Notes: generated by a model not told the origin, from the sequence alone. 64,000 nt of DNA from Pseudo-nitzschia pungens (GCA_037355855.1 CM074766.1:2232001-2296000), one strand, 5' to 3'; shown: positions 11,654-24,352, numbered from the stretch's first letter. Made by a program: numbers and translations.

Positions 11654-11906
11654 TCTTAACCTTACCGTACGAGTTCTGTACGGTACCCATATTACAAAGT
11701 AGAAAAGAAAGAAATAGTACTAATCCAGCTTCAATCTGGTTGTGACTATCCACCTGGAACATTGTGGAAAAAAAATTTTGAGAAAAAAATCCATATTCAT
11801 GCGCGTTCTGCGCGCAATAAAATTGATATACGAAAAAATTTTAATGGCTGTTTTTTTTTAATATCCACTTGAGTGGCTATACAAGTTCGCAGGGTGTCCT
11901 CAAAAC

Positions 11907-12147
11907 TGTCCTCAAAACGTGTCCTCAATGATTTTGTCCTCAACAGTCTGTCCTCAACCATTATGTCCTCAACAATTATGTCCTCAATGTTTTGTCCTCA
12001 ATGTTTTGTCCTCAACCTCAATGTTGAAGTCATAAGGGTTGAGGACAAAACATTGAGGACAAAACATTGAGGACATAATTGTTGAGGACATAATGGTTGA
12101 GGACAGACTGTTGAGGACAAAATCATTGAGGACACGTTTTGAGGACA
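11907..12147. repeat. Perfect palindrome: 111-bp arms, 19-bp loop, built of TGTCCTCAA units
   Basis: Left arm 11907-12017 and right arm 12037-12147 are exact reverse complements by eye. Each arm holds eight TGTCCTCAA units separated by 4-6 varying bases. A further unit lies just outside the left arm (about 11895). Both strands would fold into a very stable stem. There is no ORF of note and no sign of a transposase. Confidence 0.92.
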
Positions 12148-14183
12148 AAGATTTTGGTTTATGACCGTTAAATTATGGTCGCCCAGCATAATTAAAAATA
12201 TAGAAGAGCCGTTAGTGCCCTAAGATTTTTTTGAGAGTAGTTCCGCACCCCGCATGAAAATGGAAATTTTCCAGAAAAGGTTTTTTTCCATAATGTTCCT
12301 GGTGGTAAAGAGATTTGGTTGGATGATTGAAGATCTTACCTGGGAAGTTTACAGACCGCTCCTTTTTACAAGAATATTCACTAGTCACAACAGATGGATG
12401 ATTCATCGGCATCATCTTCATCTATGATGATGCTAAAAAATAATGATGACATTAAGAACCGTAAGGTCTACGGTAAAGTACAGGCGTGCTTGATTTTTTT
12501 AACCGAGATGTACGGTAACATCACCGTAAGGTTTACCGGGTAAGCTGTAACCTTACCTTGTAAAGCTCTCTTTCAACTTGACAGTAACTTACCGTACCGG
12601 TAAGTTACTCGTAGGGATGATTCATGGTCACAACTCACAAAGATCACAACAACATCATTGGAAAGTATCAGAAATATTTATCTGGACAAAAGAAGCACTC
12701 GTACGGGACTATGCCAAACGCAAGCGATACGTCTCGTGTTTGGAAAAAAAAAAGAACTACCTTACGAGTAACCTTACCGTATTTATTGTATGCACTCGTA
12801 CGAGCAGTGCCCCACAAAAGATTACCTACCAACGCGACATGATTCTTACTATTTTTAGTGGATGGAAAATCACTTAGAAACAGAGTGGACATCGAATGTT
12901 TACACCCTGGACTTCGAAAAATAAATCCTACTAACAAAAATAGATAAAAGAACAAACCGAAATGACTGTCATTCTATTACAAAATCGTACGTACCTGGTA
13001 CGTACCGTATGAAACTTAGCAACCTGTTTCAATCAGTCGAAACATCTTGTAAGATAAAAAGTCAATCTCAACATAATGGTTAAAGGAGAGGTCTTGTCTT
13101 CGTAGTAAACAAGAATGATAATGTTGCTTGCTTTTTTCTTCGAGGGATGAAACACGATTTTGAATCATTTTTTTCTCAAAGACTTTTATCATGATAGAAT
13201 ATTGCATGACTGATACTCAATGGTATTATTTCTTTGGTATCACTTATCTGTAGTAATCTTACCCGTACATGTAGGAGGAAACTTGCCGGATGTTCTGTGT
13301 GAGGCATGCTGGTAAAGTTTCGTCGAGTCTGCCGATGACGGCACTTCGTAAAAGACCTAAAAATAATCATTTAAGGCTAGAGATCTGAGCACCGGCTCAC
13401 ACGTCGTGAACAATTAATAAATGAATTAAGCCACTATTATGATACTTCTCTTATTAATGAACGAATTTGTCTTTAGCGTCTCATTCATTCAAATCTTTTG
13501 TCCAATCTTAAGTTCATATTAGGAAAATTCTTCGAAAAATGAGTTGCGTCGTGACAGAATTCAGCGACTGATCCAATTCTAATTGTTTTGCCTGAAAGGG
13601 GTCATTGTTCTAATTTATACAAAGATTATGAAGAAATATTTTTCTAGGCATGTCATTTGTCACGACTGACTGCGTCTTTTATTAAATCACAATGAAACCA
13701 TTTGCGGCTTCGAAACCTCACATTTTGAGTCTATGACTGTCACTACAAAATATCATGATGGTTCAGCACATGGCCAAACTTACGGAATGGGAATGACAGT
13801 AATTCCCGTAGGATGTGTCCGATACAAAGAATGAGCAAGACCATCTCTCGTTCACGAATTACAACGCAGTTTTCTGTAATTCTTCGTCGATCACTCTCCT
13901 CCAAAGTTAGCCTCTTTTTTCATAAATCAAAAGCTGCTCCAGTCGAAACAAAGATTGAGATATACACACGACGGCGCAGAGTATAGAAACAAAGGGCACA
14001 AAGACGCAAGCAGAATCAGTAATCAAGGTTCCCATCACCTTTACCTTTGATTCAATCAAGAGTCCATAAGTTAGCCAGCACCACCAAGGTTTCCCAATCA
14101 TTTTCGATTGATTCACCATGGTGTTTTTGCTAGACACATCGCTGCAAGGCGAGAAGAAAGCATCGTCTACCTTATCCCTAGCG

Positions 14184-17100
14184 ATGAAGGCGACATTATG
14201 CTTTGCTTTGATCGGATTTGGTGTCGTGTCTGCTTCGAAGACCGAAAGTCAGATCGCAAGCATCGGCATCGACGCGGTCAGAGACGAAGTCCATACCATC
14301 TCTGCCCATCGCGTCGAAGTCGACGACATCGGCTTTGCCGAAGTCAGCGCGGATCATGGTTTCCATCAGTTTCTCGATGAGTACGTCATTCCGGAAGTAG
14401 ACGAAGATGAAGAAGACGAACGCGATCTTCAGCAAGGTGGAAAGAAAGGGCGACTCGGACGCCGAGGTGGAAAAAACAAGAAGCCCGAAAACAAGAAGAA
14501 GAAGAAGAACAAGATCAGTAACGCTGACGATATTACTTTGAAAGAATGCATCAAGGACATTCTGGAAAACAGTGCGAAGTTGTCTCCCCGCAAGAAGAAA
14601 AACCGCGCGAAGAAGAAAAACAACGGTCGCAAGAAGAATACCAATAGAAGAAAGCAGGCCAAAGCACGTCTACTCGAAGAACAATCTGGAGTAGCTACCG
14701 AAGCAGAATTTGCGTTTGACGTGAAGGAGTTGATCGACAGTTACAACCACCTGAACGAAGATGTTGAGTACGACGACGAATATGATAACGAAGAAGACGA
14801 AGATGAAGACGACGAAGAAGAGACCTTCGTTTCTTACCCATTTGGATACGAAAGATTTTACAACAGACAACTTGGAGAACAGTGCGACTTTGAAATCACT
14901 CCGGAAGAGGAAGAACAGGTGAGTTCAGGGTTTACAATGTGTTGGTCAGACTTGATCATAGATATGTATCGTATGTGTCTTAGGTATTAAATAGTTTTCT
15001 ACGAATCTAGTCTTGTGTTCCATTTCACTCACAAAAATGTTCTTCCCTTTGTTCGTTACGAATTCGCTCTTAAACCGAACAGATTAAGGAATGTTTTGAT
15101 GATTACGGTCCAGATGATCCTTGTACCCCAACTCTTTCCCCAACGCCCGCCCCCACGCTAGCGCCCTCACCATCACCTACTCCAGCTCCAAACGTTAACC
15201 CTACACCAGCTCCAACACCGGCACCTACTCCCGGCAAAGGCAAAGGCAGCAAGAGTAAAGGCAAAGGTTCCAAGAGCAAAGGCAAAGGCAAGGGAGACGA
15301 CAGCAAAGGTAAAGGCGCCAAGAGCAAAGGAAAAGGCGACGACAGCAAAGGTAAAGGCGACGACAGCAAAGGAAAAGGATCCAAGAGTAAAGGCAAGGGA
15401 GACGACAGCAAAGGCAAGGGAGACGACAGCAAAGGCAAGGGAGATGACAGCAAAGGAAAAGGAGATAAAGGATCCAAGAGCAAAGGCAAAGGCTCCGACT
15501 ACTACGGAAAAGGAGACAACAAGGGCTCAAAGAGCAAGGGCGGTTCTGACTATTACGACTACTACGGAAAAGGAGACAACAAAGGAACCAAGAGCAAAGG
15601 TGGAACCAAGGGCTCCGGAGCCAAGGGTTCCAAGGCCAAGGGAGGCGGACAAAAAGGTTCGAAAGGAGGAAGCTATTACCAATATTATGGAGATGATGGT
15701 GGTAAAGGAACTAAAGGTTCTCCTACTGACTACTATGGAAATGGCAAAGGCAATAAAGGATCCCCTGTTGACTACTATGGAAATGGCAAAGGAACTAAAG
15801 GATCTCCTACTGACTACTACGGAAATGGCAAAGGAACTAAAGGATCTCCTACTGACTACTACGGAAATGGCAAAGGAACTAAAGGTTCTCCTCCTACTGA
15901 CTACTATGGAAATGGCAAAGGTGATAAGTCGAAGGGCAGTGATTACTACGGAAATGACGTCGGCAATGACGTTGGAAATGGCAAGGGTGACAAGTCGCAG
16001 ACCTATTACTACTATGGAACTAACAACGGAAACAAAGGATCATCCAAGGGTACAAAATCTTATGGTTATGACTACTATGGCCCGGTAGAAAACGGCAAGG
16101 GCAGCAACACGGGTGGATTCAAGAACGGCAAGAGCAACAAGGCCGCTGTAGCCGGTACCCGAGAAGCCCCATCAGGCGATGTCGCCGGGGCTCGCGCTGC
16201 TCCCTCCTACAGTAAAACCACTTCTGTTCCCTCCTACAGCCCTAGTAGCCGACGAAGAATCTTGCAGGACGACGAAGCTCTCCATGAACTTATCAGCCAA
16301 ATCATTGAGGTGAGTACAGAATAATACGACACATCGTACCCCGCGGATAAATGGTGTTTGCCTGCTTCGTTGTCAACTTTTACATAACTCATCAACTTTT
16401 CATTTGCTGTCGCTCAGTGTCATATTCATGATATTTGCACTCCTTCGGCATCACCCACGGAGTTTCCTTCACCGAAACCAACACCTATTCCCGATGCAAC
16501 ACCAGCACCCACTATACAACCGACCACGACACGTCCAACAGGTACCCCAGAGCCAACCCCTGAGCCAACACCGCAAGATCCAGGTTCCACAGGTCCCACT
16601 CCAGAACGCAATCCATTCGATACACCATCTCCAACAAATGAGCCATCGCCGGAACCAACCCCTGAGCCAACACCGCAAGATCCAGGTTCCACAGGTCCCA
16701 CTCCAGATCGAAATACAGGTGAGTCACAACAACCGACATCGTTGGGCGAGCCGACACCCGCGCCAACAGTAAGTCCGACACCTGCCGACCCGGGTTCTAC
16801 GGGTCCTACTCCAGTACGAAACCCGTTCGACACTCCAGCTCCTACAATTACCCCGGCTCCTACCTTCACTCCCGAACCGACACCATCTGACCCCGGTTCT
16901 CCTGCTCCCACTCCGATTCGTATAGGTGATACCCCGGCTCCAACCCAGCTTCCATCCTCTGAACCAACTCCATTTACCCCCGCACCGACGCCACCCGATC
17001 CGGGTACAAGCGGTCCTACCCCAGCTCGCAATCCAGATGATTCACCTGCGCCTTCAGCTACGCCTTCTGAGAACCCAACACCAGAAGATCCCACCGCATC

Positions 17101-20100
17101 CCCAACTCAAGCTCCAACTCGATCGCCGAGCCTGGCTCCGACTCCCTCACCCACTAGTACACCTAAACCAACCCCTGCTACCCCTGCACCCACCCCTGCT
17201 ACCCCTGCACCCACCCCTGCACCCACCCCTGCACCAACCCCTGGACCAACCCCTGGAAAGGGTAAAGGCAGCAAGAGCAAAGGCAAAGGCGACGATGTCG
17301 GCAAAGGAAAGGGTAAAGGTAGCAAGAGCGACAAGAGCAAAGGCAAAGGTACAGGCGACGATGACGATGACGATGTCAGCAAAGGAAAGGGCAAAGGTAG
17401 CAAGAGCGACAAGAGCAAAGGCAAAGGTACAGGCGACGATGACGATGACGATGTCAGCAAAGGAAAGGGCAAAGGCAAAGGTAGCAAGAGCGACAAGAGC
17501 AAAGGCAAAGGTACAGGCGACGATGACGATGACGATGTCAGCAAAGGAAAGGGCAAAGGTAGCAAGAGCGACAAGAGCAAAGGCAAAGGTACAGGCGACG
17601 ATGACGATGACGATGTCAGCAAAGGAAAGGGCAAAGGCAAAGGTAGCAAGAGCGACAAGAGCAAAGGCAAAGGTACAGGCGACGATGACGATGACGATGT
17701 CAGCAAAGGAAAGGGCAAAGGCAAAGGTAGCAAGAGCGACAAGAGCAAAGGCAAAGGTACAGGCGACGATGACGATGACGATGTCAGCAAAGGAAAGGGC
17801 AAAGGCAAGGGCAAGGGAGATGGATCGAAGGACAGCTCGAAGGGTAGCAAGTCCAAGGGAAGCTCCAAGGATAGTTCCAAGGATAGTTCCAAGGATAGTT
17901 CTAAGGACAGCTCGAAGGGTAGCAAGTCCAAGGGAAGCTCCAAGGATAGTTCCAAAGGATAGTTCTAAGGACAGCTCGAAGGGCAGCAAGTCCAAGGGAA
18001 GCTCCTAAGGATAGTTCCAAAGATAGTTCTAAGGACAGCTCGAAGGGCAGCAAGTCCAAGGGAAGCTCTAAGGATAGTTCCAAAGATAGTTCTAAGGACG
18101 GCTCGAAGGGCAGCAAGTCCAAGGGAAGCTCAAATGATATCTCGAACGATAGCCCAAATGATAGCCCGAACGATAGTTCAAAGGATAGTTCAAAGGGCAG
18201 CAAATCATACGGCTCTAAAGATGGCTCCAAGGGCGGAAGCAAAAGTTCCAAGGGTTCGAAGAGCAGAAGCGATCATCCAACTGGACGTGGCACAGATGAC
18301 GACGAGATTGTTATCACGAGACCAACAACATCGCCATCTCCTACGCAGACGGGTTTCTCCCCGACTCTATCGTCGAAGTCGAGCAAGAGTAGCAGTAAGA
18401 GCAGCAGCAAGAGCGACGATATGGACATAAATAGGGTAGGAGACGATGATGGCGTGGACAACGACGACATTCGCAACCCCACGTCTTCTCCTACGCTGCA
18501 GAGCAAGAGTAGTAAGAGCAGCAGCAAGAGCAAGCGAGATGACGATGAAGTTGACGTCAATAGAACAGGCGATGACGACGATGACGAGGAATTTGACGAT
18601 AACGATATCCGCGACCCTACCTCTTCTCCGACCAAGCTGAGCAAGAGTAGCAAGAGCAGCAGCAGTAGCAAGAGCAAGCAAGAAGACGATGACTTTGACA
18701 TAAATAGGTCCGGAGATGACGATGACGACGATGACGACGGTGACGACAGGAATGACGACGAAGTTGATATCAATAGGTCAGGAGATGACGACGATGACGA
18801 GGATACGGACAATGATGACATTGTCGATCCTACCCCCTCTCCCCAAAAGCAGAGTAAGAGCAGCAAGAGCAGCAGTAGTAGCAAGAGCAAGCAAAATGAC
18901 GATGACAACGATAACGAAGTTGACATTAACAGGATAGGAGAAGATGACGATGAGAATGACGAGGAAATGAACAATAACGATAATCCCACCTCTTCTCCAA
19001 AGCAGACCAAGAGCAGCAAGAGCAGCAGCAGTAGCAAGAGCAAGCAAGGTGACGACGACACTGACGACATGGACATCAATCGGACAGAAGATGACGATGA
19101 AGGAGAAGAATTGGACGACGACTACAATCCAATAGTCCTGCCTACACCTTCACCTACAGAATATAGCAATGTTGACGATGAGACTGACAGGGCAGGGGAT
19201 GACGATGACGATGATGGCGATGAATCGGACGATTTAAATACTAACAGCCCAACAAACATGCCGTCGCCTTCACCTACATTGAATCCAACTCTCTCACCTA
19301 CACTCGAACCCACTGCTTCACCTAAGAAGCATAGCAAGAGCCAGGACAAGAAGAAAAAGAAAAAACAGAAAAGAAAGAACAAGAATGAGGATGACGAGGA
19401 GGACGAGGAGGACGAGGACGAGAACATTACTTTCAACAGGAATGATGATCAGGAGGACGACATCGAAGACGACATCGAAGAGAATCTTGAAGATGAAGTT
19501 GAGGATGATGTCGACGAGATCGACGTGAAGGACGATTTAAGAGTGATAAGGACAAGGATGATAAAAAGGAAAAGGATGACAAAAAAGATAAGAACGATGA
19601 CAAGAAGAAAAAAGGGCGAACAAGAGTTAAAAGAAACGGTCGAAATAAGAATGGGGACGATAACGACACCCAGAATGGCAGACAGAGACGTAAGGGCAAT
19701 CTCACTGGTGGCAACAGAAAGAAAAACGCGGCTGAAGTCGATGATGATAGAGATGGAAGACAAAACAGGCGCAAGCGCGATCAGAAGCAGAACAGGGCAT
19801 CCGGAACGGATGAAGACCCAGGAAAGAAGAGGGCGAGGAACCGCAAGCGCAAAGGCGGAAACAAAACACGCGGAGGGAGAAAGAAGATGAATAGGGATGG
19901 TGATGGCGACGACATTGATCGACGAAACCTTTTCGAAGATCCCGCCGAGTCATCTGACGCCAAACCAAACCTCTCGTCTTCATTCGAATCTGTTTCGTCT
20001 TTTGTTTCAGAGATTAGAAGTATGATCTCTTCCAGTTTGGATTCATCAACGAACGCGACTGCTACTATTACCGAGAAGATCCGCGAGTTTGAATGTACCA

Positions 20101-20429
20101 GAGAGTTTTTTGGCTGCTTGGATGGGGATCTAAACTGCGAGAGAGTCGAAGGTTGTGGCAAGGATGTACCGATGGGGTATTATCCCGATCTAACAAGCCC
20201 GTCTTCGTATTGCTACTGTCCTCAACAAAACTCTCCTGGAGGAAAGATTAGAGCCGCTGTGTTGATCACGAATACCACTCCTTTCGTCGCAAGATACAAG
20301 ACTTGTGGTTCTGGAATGGTGTGGGATACCCATGCTACCTCTAACACAACCATCACGTATCTACCTGGAGAATACGGAGTCGACTGGTCTGTTTGGCACG
20401 AATGGGGGTGGATGTGTCTTCGGATCTGA
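14184..20429 (+). CDS. Giant silaffin/cingulin-like biosilica-associated protein (frame breaks present)
   Basis: Exons 14184-14918, 15083-16309 and 16418-20429 are joined by GT-AG phase-0 introns of 164 and 108 bp. The frame is also open from ATG 14118; 14184 is preferred because [17 protein letters not shown] then forms the signal peptide. Exon 1 has Lys-rich clusters ([13 protein letters not shown]) and acidic runs. Exon 2 has [10 protein letters not shown] linkers, then [10 protein letters not shown] and Tyr-rich [13 protein letters not shown] repeats, as described for cingulins and silaffins, which form the organic matrix of diatom silica. Exon 3 has long PTP linkers, [18 protein letters not shown] repeats, [13 protein letters not shown] repeats, acidic DDDD/SKSSKSS blocks and a non-repetitive Cys-rich C-terminal domain. 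Exon 3 shifts frame near 17955 (+1), 18006 (+1) and 19537 (-1), yet coding character continues each time. These may be assembly indels or real decay. The silica role is inferred from composition. Confidence 0.8.
17281..17815 (+). repeat. Coding tandem repeat [26 protein letters not shown]
   Basis: About six units of 72-78 bp within exon 3 of the silaffin-like gene, nearly identical in DNA, alternating Lys/Gly/Ser and poly-Asp. Near-identity of the units makes this tract prone to copy-number change and to misassembly. Confidence 0.9.
17840..18130 (+). repeat. Coding tandem repeat of [13 protein letters not shown] type, containing two frame breaks
   Basis: Units of the form GATAGTTCCAAG and GGCAGCAAGTCCAAG repeat. 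At 17950-17960 an extra A (CCAAAGG against CCAAGG) and at about 18005 an extra base (CTCCTAAGG against CTCCAAGG) each move the frame by one. Both create in-frame stops (17960, 18006), after which the repeat resumes in the next frame. Confidence 0.8.
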
Positions 20430-21067
20430 CCTGTCTTCAGATGGACAGGTTCCATCGAGCTTAATATGAGCATGTCCTTTTTGACCTAAGAGAACGCAAA
20501 GAGTCAAAAAATATTCTTATCAAAAACAACAGTAACATGGAACACCAACGTAAAGTATCGTACAAACTTAAGTGAATAATGATGTAATCTAGAGAAACAT
20601 AACTTTGATATAACGACCGCATGAATTCGTTGATTGAGGGCAAACAGGCGTGATTTATATAACCAATCTGATTTGAATTTTCAGCGTTTTCCTCGAAATC
20701 GTTCGATTGGTCCAAGCAATCATCATCGAAGGCTTTTGTGGACGCCATTCAAACGAGCCACGAACATACAAGAACCGCAGTGTGTTCGCTTTGATTTCAA
20801 TTCAGCTTCTAGTGTACTATCGTAATCCATTTTGATTTCTCTAGCGTTTGGGCAGTAACAAAAACAAGTGGAATACGCGGTACGTTCGCCTCAGATTCCT
20901 GCCCGTCCCGCATTCTTTTATTAACGTCGTTTTTCATCAAGTCTATTTGCGGGGCTCTTTCCCCATCTGACACTATTTGTTCCCTTTCGGACTTGTTTGG
21001 CTTTTTTGGGTCTTTATTCATTTTCTCTCCCATGGCTTGCTCCAGCACTCTTTTTGGTACTTCCAGT
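20430..21067. other. Interval between convergent genes
   Basis: Short open frames exist (for example a Lys/Glu-rich one at 20809-21048 on the minus strand), but none joins cleanly to a neighbour. No RNA gene seen. Confidence 0.4.
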
Positions 21068-22397
21068 TCAATCCTTCATTTGATCCAGGACAAACTGAAT
21101 GTTTCCCTCCAAATTCTTCTTCTCCTGCCAGACCAAGAACTTATGCCATGCTTTATCTACATTGACAGCCATCTTTTCTTGTTTGCCAAGGTGTGAATGG
21201 TCCTTTTTGTAAATATCAAGTGCTGTCCATAGGTCGTTGATCCCTCCCAATTTAATTTGGGCAACATTCAATGTATTTATTGAATTTCCCAGGGGGTCAT
21301 CTGGGTCTTCCTCGATGTAAAGAGCGACATCTCCCGCGTTGGTGTGAACCGAAGTGGGAGCGTACCAGGAGGTGCCGTTGTTGTTTGTCACGAGAACGTT
21401 TCCCGAAAAGATTGAATTCGTCCACAAAAATGCGGAGCTCCTTGCGAAGATCGTGAAACATTTCTTCGTGCTCTATTGGCAAGACCGATGTATAATTGCG
21501 AATTGTTTGCAAATACTCGAGCGAGTGCTGCAGCTGAACGGAGGCCAGACTTTGCAAACTCCCGACCCCGAGACTATCTCCGCAGGGCAGAGCTCTGGTT
21601 TCGGCCCAAAACAAGTGAGAAGCATCGTGGTAATAACATCCGTGATGGTCAATGCCACCGCCGTTTGTCAAGGGTTCGTAGAGAAAGTGACGAATCCGGT
21701 AGGCGCGTTGAAATGCCAAAAAATCCTTCTTCCACTTGTTGACGGCATTTACACGGCGTGTCAAAAGCTTCTCCGAATAAGTCAGCTCGTCCAAGTCCTT
21801 GAGTTCCCCCAGTTTTTGGTATCCGTGCCGGTATAGAGTTCGGAGTTTTTTCCAGAGGGAACGATCCTTGTTTGGGTTCTTTCCACTCGAAAGAGGAGTG
21901 CCGGGAAAGACCGGTGAAAAGACATCAAGCATGTCTCTGGTAATCAGCAACACGCGACGGACCTCAGCGACAGAGGAAGGTTTGATACCACCTTCCCAGG
22001 CCGGATCTTCCATGATGGCCATGACGGAAGCCTCGTACCACGGCAACAACATTATTTCGGCCAATTCGGCAAAGGTGGTGGTATCTTTCGCTATAGCCGG
22101 GGAATAGTCCCCGTCATAATCAATGCTGTATTCACCAGTCTTTGGGTTGATCTGGACCATGGCCTTCTTCTGTTTGGCGCGGGCAACGATTGAGTTATTT
22201 CTGGTCCTGGAGGGGTCGGATGCGTGTTTGAAAAAGATCATGACGCCGTACACAATGATACAAAACGTAAACGCAATCGAAAACAAGGCGCAGTTGCGGC
22301 GCTTCCTTTTGCGCTCCTGCCTTCGAAGAAATTTGTCAGCATTTGCTTCGCTTCCCTCCTTTCGAAGAAGGGGATTCTCTTCGGAATTTGTGCACAT
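21068..22397 (-). CDS. Type II-like membrane protein of unknown function, one apparent frameshift
   Basis: The reading frame from ATG 22397 gives a basic cytosolic head (RRQERKRKRRN), one transmembrane helix (CALFSIAFTFCIIVYGVMIFF) and a long globular part (TFAELAEIMLLPWYEASVMAIM, GCYYHDASHLFWAETRALP). After KELRIF the frame fails. Reading on in the neighbouring frame gives a sensible continuation (NNNGTSWYAPTSVHTNAGD, WTALDIYKKDHSHLG) to the stop at 21068. One surplus T in the T5 run near 21429 explains the break and would give 442 residues. The lumenal or extracellular side is inferred for the C-terminal part. I do not recognise the family with certainty. Confidence 0.65.
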
Positions 22398-22793
22398 GGT
22401 TGCGTCGTTTTCGTACTGCAGATCCTTTTTTAGTCAGTGCCGGACGTTCTGGATCGTATCGTAGGTAGCTGGTTGGTTTGCTTTTTGCGGAGCTTCGGCG
22501 CAGGGCCAAAACGAGAGGTGAAACCGAATAATGCGCAAAGATACGAATCAAGTGAAAATCAATTTCACTATGTTGCCTTAAAACCCTCGGAAAGCAAAGT
22601 TGTAACAGCGACGATGCGTTGCAGAACAGTTCGGCAGAATTTAGACGACAGTTGAGGCGCTTCTATTGATTGATGATTTTAAGATTAGCGTTGTGTTGTT
22701 CAGAAGAAGTAGGAAGATAGGTAACAACTTACGTACATTATTGTACTATCACGCCGCAAAATGTGGTTCAATGGAGATTCAAAAAATATTCAT
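22398..22793. other. Upstream region of the membrane-protein gene
   Basis: Separates the minus-strand gene start from the outer end of the foldback element. No feature seen. Confidence 0.4.
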
Positions 22794-24269
22794 TACTACG
22801 AGTCCGATAACAATTGAGACTGGTCCAGTGCGCGCCCAAAATGTAACCAATTTACACGAAGGTACACTGAGCGTGCAGGGAAGGTGCCAAAAAATTATTC
22901 TGTAGTAGAGAAATTGTTAGAACCTCTTAACGTATGCTATTTTCTAAGTGTAAACCCCATACTAGAGTGCCTTTCCAATCTCTTTAAAAATCATATTTTT
23001 GGTGTTCGCAACTTACTTTATGGGCTTCGGCCTTACATACCTGTGATGTTGCTCTCTCCACAACAGCAATCGTGAGCAAGATAGTAACAAACAGTCGTAT
23101 CACAATTGCAGACTATTGCCACTGTCTTGGATGGGCGGGTTGATCTTGCGTCATTGGTTGAGGGAGAGCAGAGGGGAGAGCAGCAGAGGGGAAATCAATC
23201 GATCGATCCATCGATCGCTGCATCGAAATAACGGCGACCCAACAATCGGCAGGAGAGGCCTCATCCAAAAAGAGGAGGAGCTCAGGGATATCCAGCATGG
23301 CGTTGTCGAGAGATACTGGGGAGCAGCAAGAAGGAGCAACGCGTTGATATACAGGGGGGGACAGCAAGCAGCAACACGTCGATAATACAATGGAGCAGCA
23401 AGCAGCAGCAACGCATCGATATACAGGAGAGCAGCAAACAGCAGCAAAGCGTCGATACATAGGGGGGGGGCAGTAAGCAGCAGCAACGCGTCAATATACA
23501 GGGAGCAAGCAGCAAACAGCAGCAAAGCGTCGAACATACAGGGGGGGACAGCAGGTAGCAAACAGCAGCGAATAACGTACAGGGGTTTTGCTAGGTTCGA
23601 CGCGTTGTTTTTGTACTGCAACCAACAATGAGGCAGTGGTGTGGCTGCAGTGGCATGTCACAGCTGCGACCAATCTCAAGACGACAATGGCGTACGGCAA
23701 TCTAGATACAGCGTCGATGGTACTTACCCCGGGGTCGTAATAGAGCGCTGAGCGCCATGGTCGATGGTTGATTTTGGTTGTATTCCTTAGTGGTAGTTTG
23801 TTAGTGAAGCAGCAACGCGTCGATATACAGGGGACAGCAAGCAGCAACGCGTCGATAGTATACCGACACGACAGCAAGCAGCAACGCGTCGATAGTATAC
23901 CAGTACAGGGGAGCAGCAAGCAGCGAATAACAGGGGACAGTGAACAGCGAGCACTGGAATCAGCAGCAGCAATTAGCGCCACAATGGTCGATTTCGATTC
24001 CCACCATTGTCAATTGTCGCGTCTCCACCAGTTGATTGTCGCGTCTCCAGCGTGCGTGTCCAGTGTCCCTACCACCATTGTCGATTGTCGCGTCTCTAGT
24101 ACCATTGTCGATTGTCGCGTCTCTAGTACCATTGTCGATTGCCAATTGTTGATTTTGGTTGTATTTCTTAGTGGTAGTTTAGTGGATCTGCTTTTGCAAG
24201 TTGCAAAAATAGAAATAATGAATTAGTGTTTGCTCCAGTTTGTTTGAAATAGGTTTTCGATTGTACCAA
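22794..24269 (+). repeat. Left inverted arm of the foldback element
   Basis: Contains an array (about 23310-23940) of units of the form GCAGCAACGCGTCGATATACAGGGG...GACAGCAA, followed by ACCATTGTCGATTGTCGCGTCTC repeats (24000-24140). It is the reverse complement in layout of 30498-31671. Confidence 0.8.
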
Positions 24270-24352
24270 ACATAAGTCTTAGTGGGAATGAGGTCGGCGG
24301 ACGCGTCTAAGTATAGGATAACTCCTAGGATTGAGGTCGACCGACGTGTCCA

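Larger units (their letters stand above)
9911..14117. other. 4.2-kb gene-free interval with hairpins and dispersed short repeats
   Basis: No credible gene. It contains a CGAGTACCGGTT-type tandem tract (about 10340-10420), dense GTAAGGTTAC words (10300-10720 and 12460-12610), a 95-bp hairpin (11559-11653), a very long perfect hairpin (11907-12147) and a few AT-rich tracts. Open frames here are short and unsupported. Confidence 0.6.

Noticed and set aside
11895..12147. Regular TGTCCTCAA repeats with short variable spacers, CRISPR-like at first sight
   Set aside because: Units are 9 bp with 4-6-bp spacers and reverse direction in the middle. This is an inverted repeat in a eukaryotic genome, not a CRISPR array.
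17107..17995. Long minus-strand frames opposite the silaffin-like gene (Leu/Ser-rich)
   Set aside because: They arise from the low-complexity coding repeats on the plus strand and carry no recognisable domain.
18273..19079. Minus-strand Ser/Leu-rich frame of 268 codons
   Set aside because: It is a shadow of the acidic SKSS/DDDD coding repeats.
23151..23982. Cys/Leu-rich open frames in the foldback arms
   Set aside because: They follow the GCAGCAACGCG array in all frames, and mirror images occur in the other arm; not genes.
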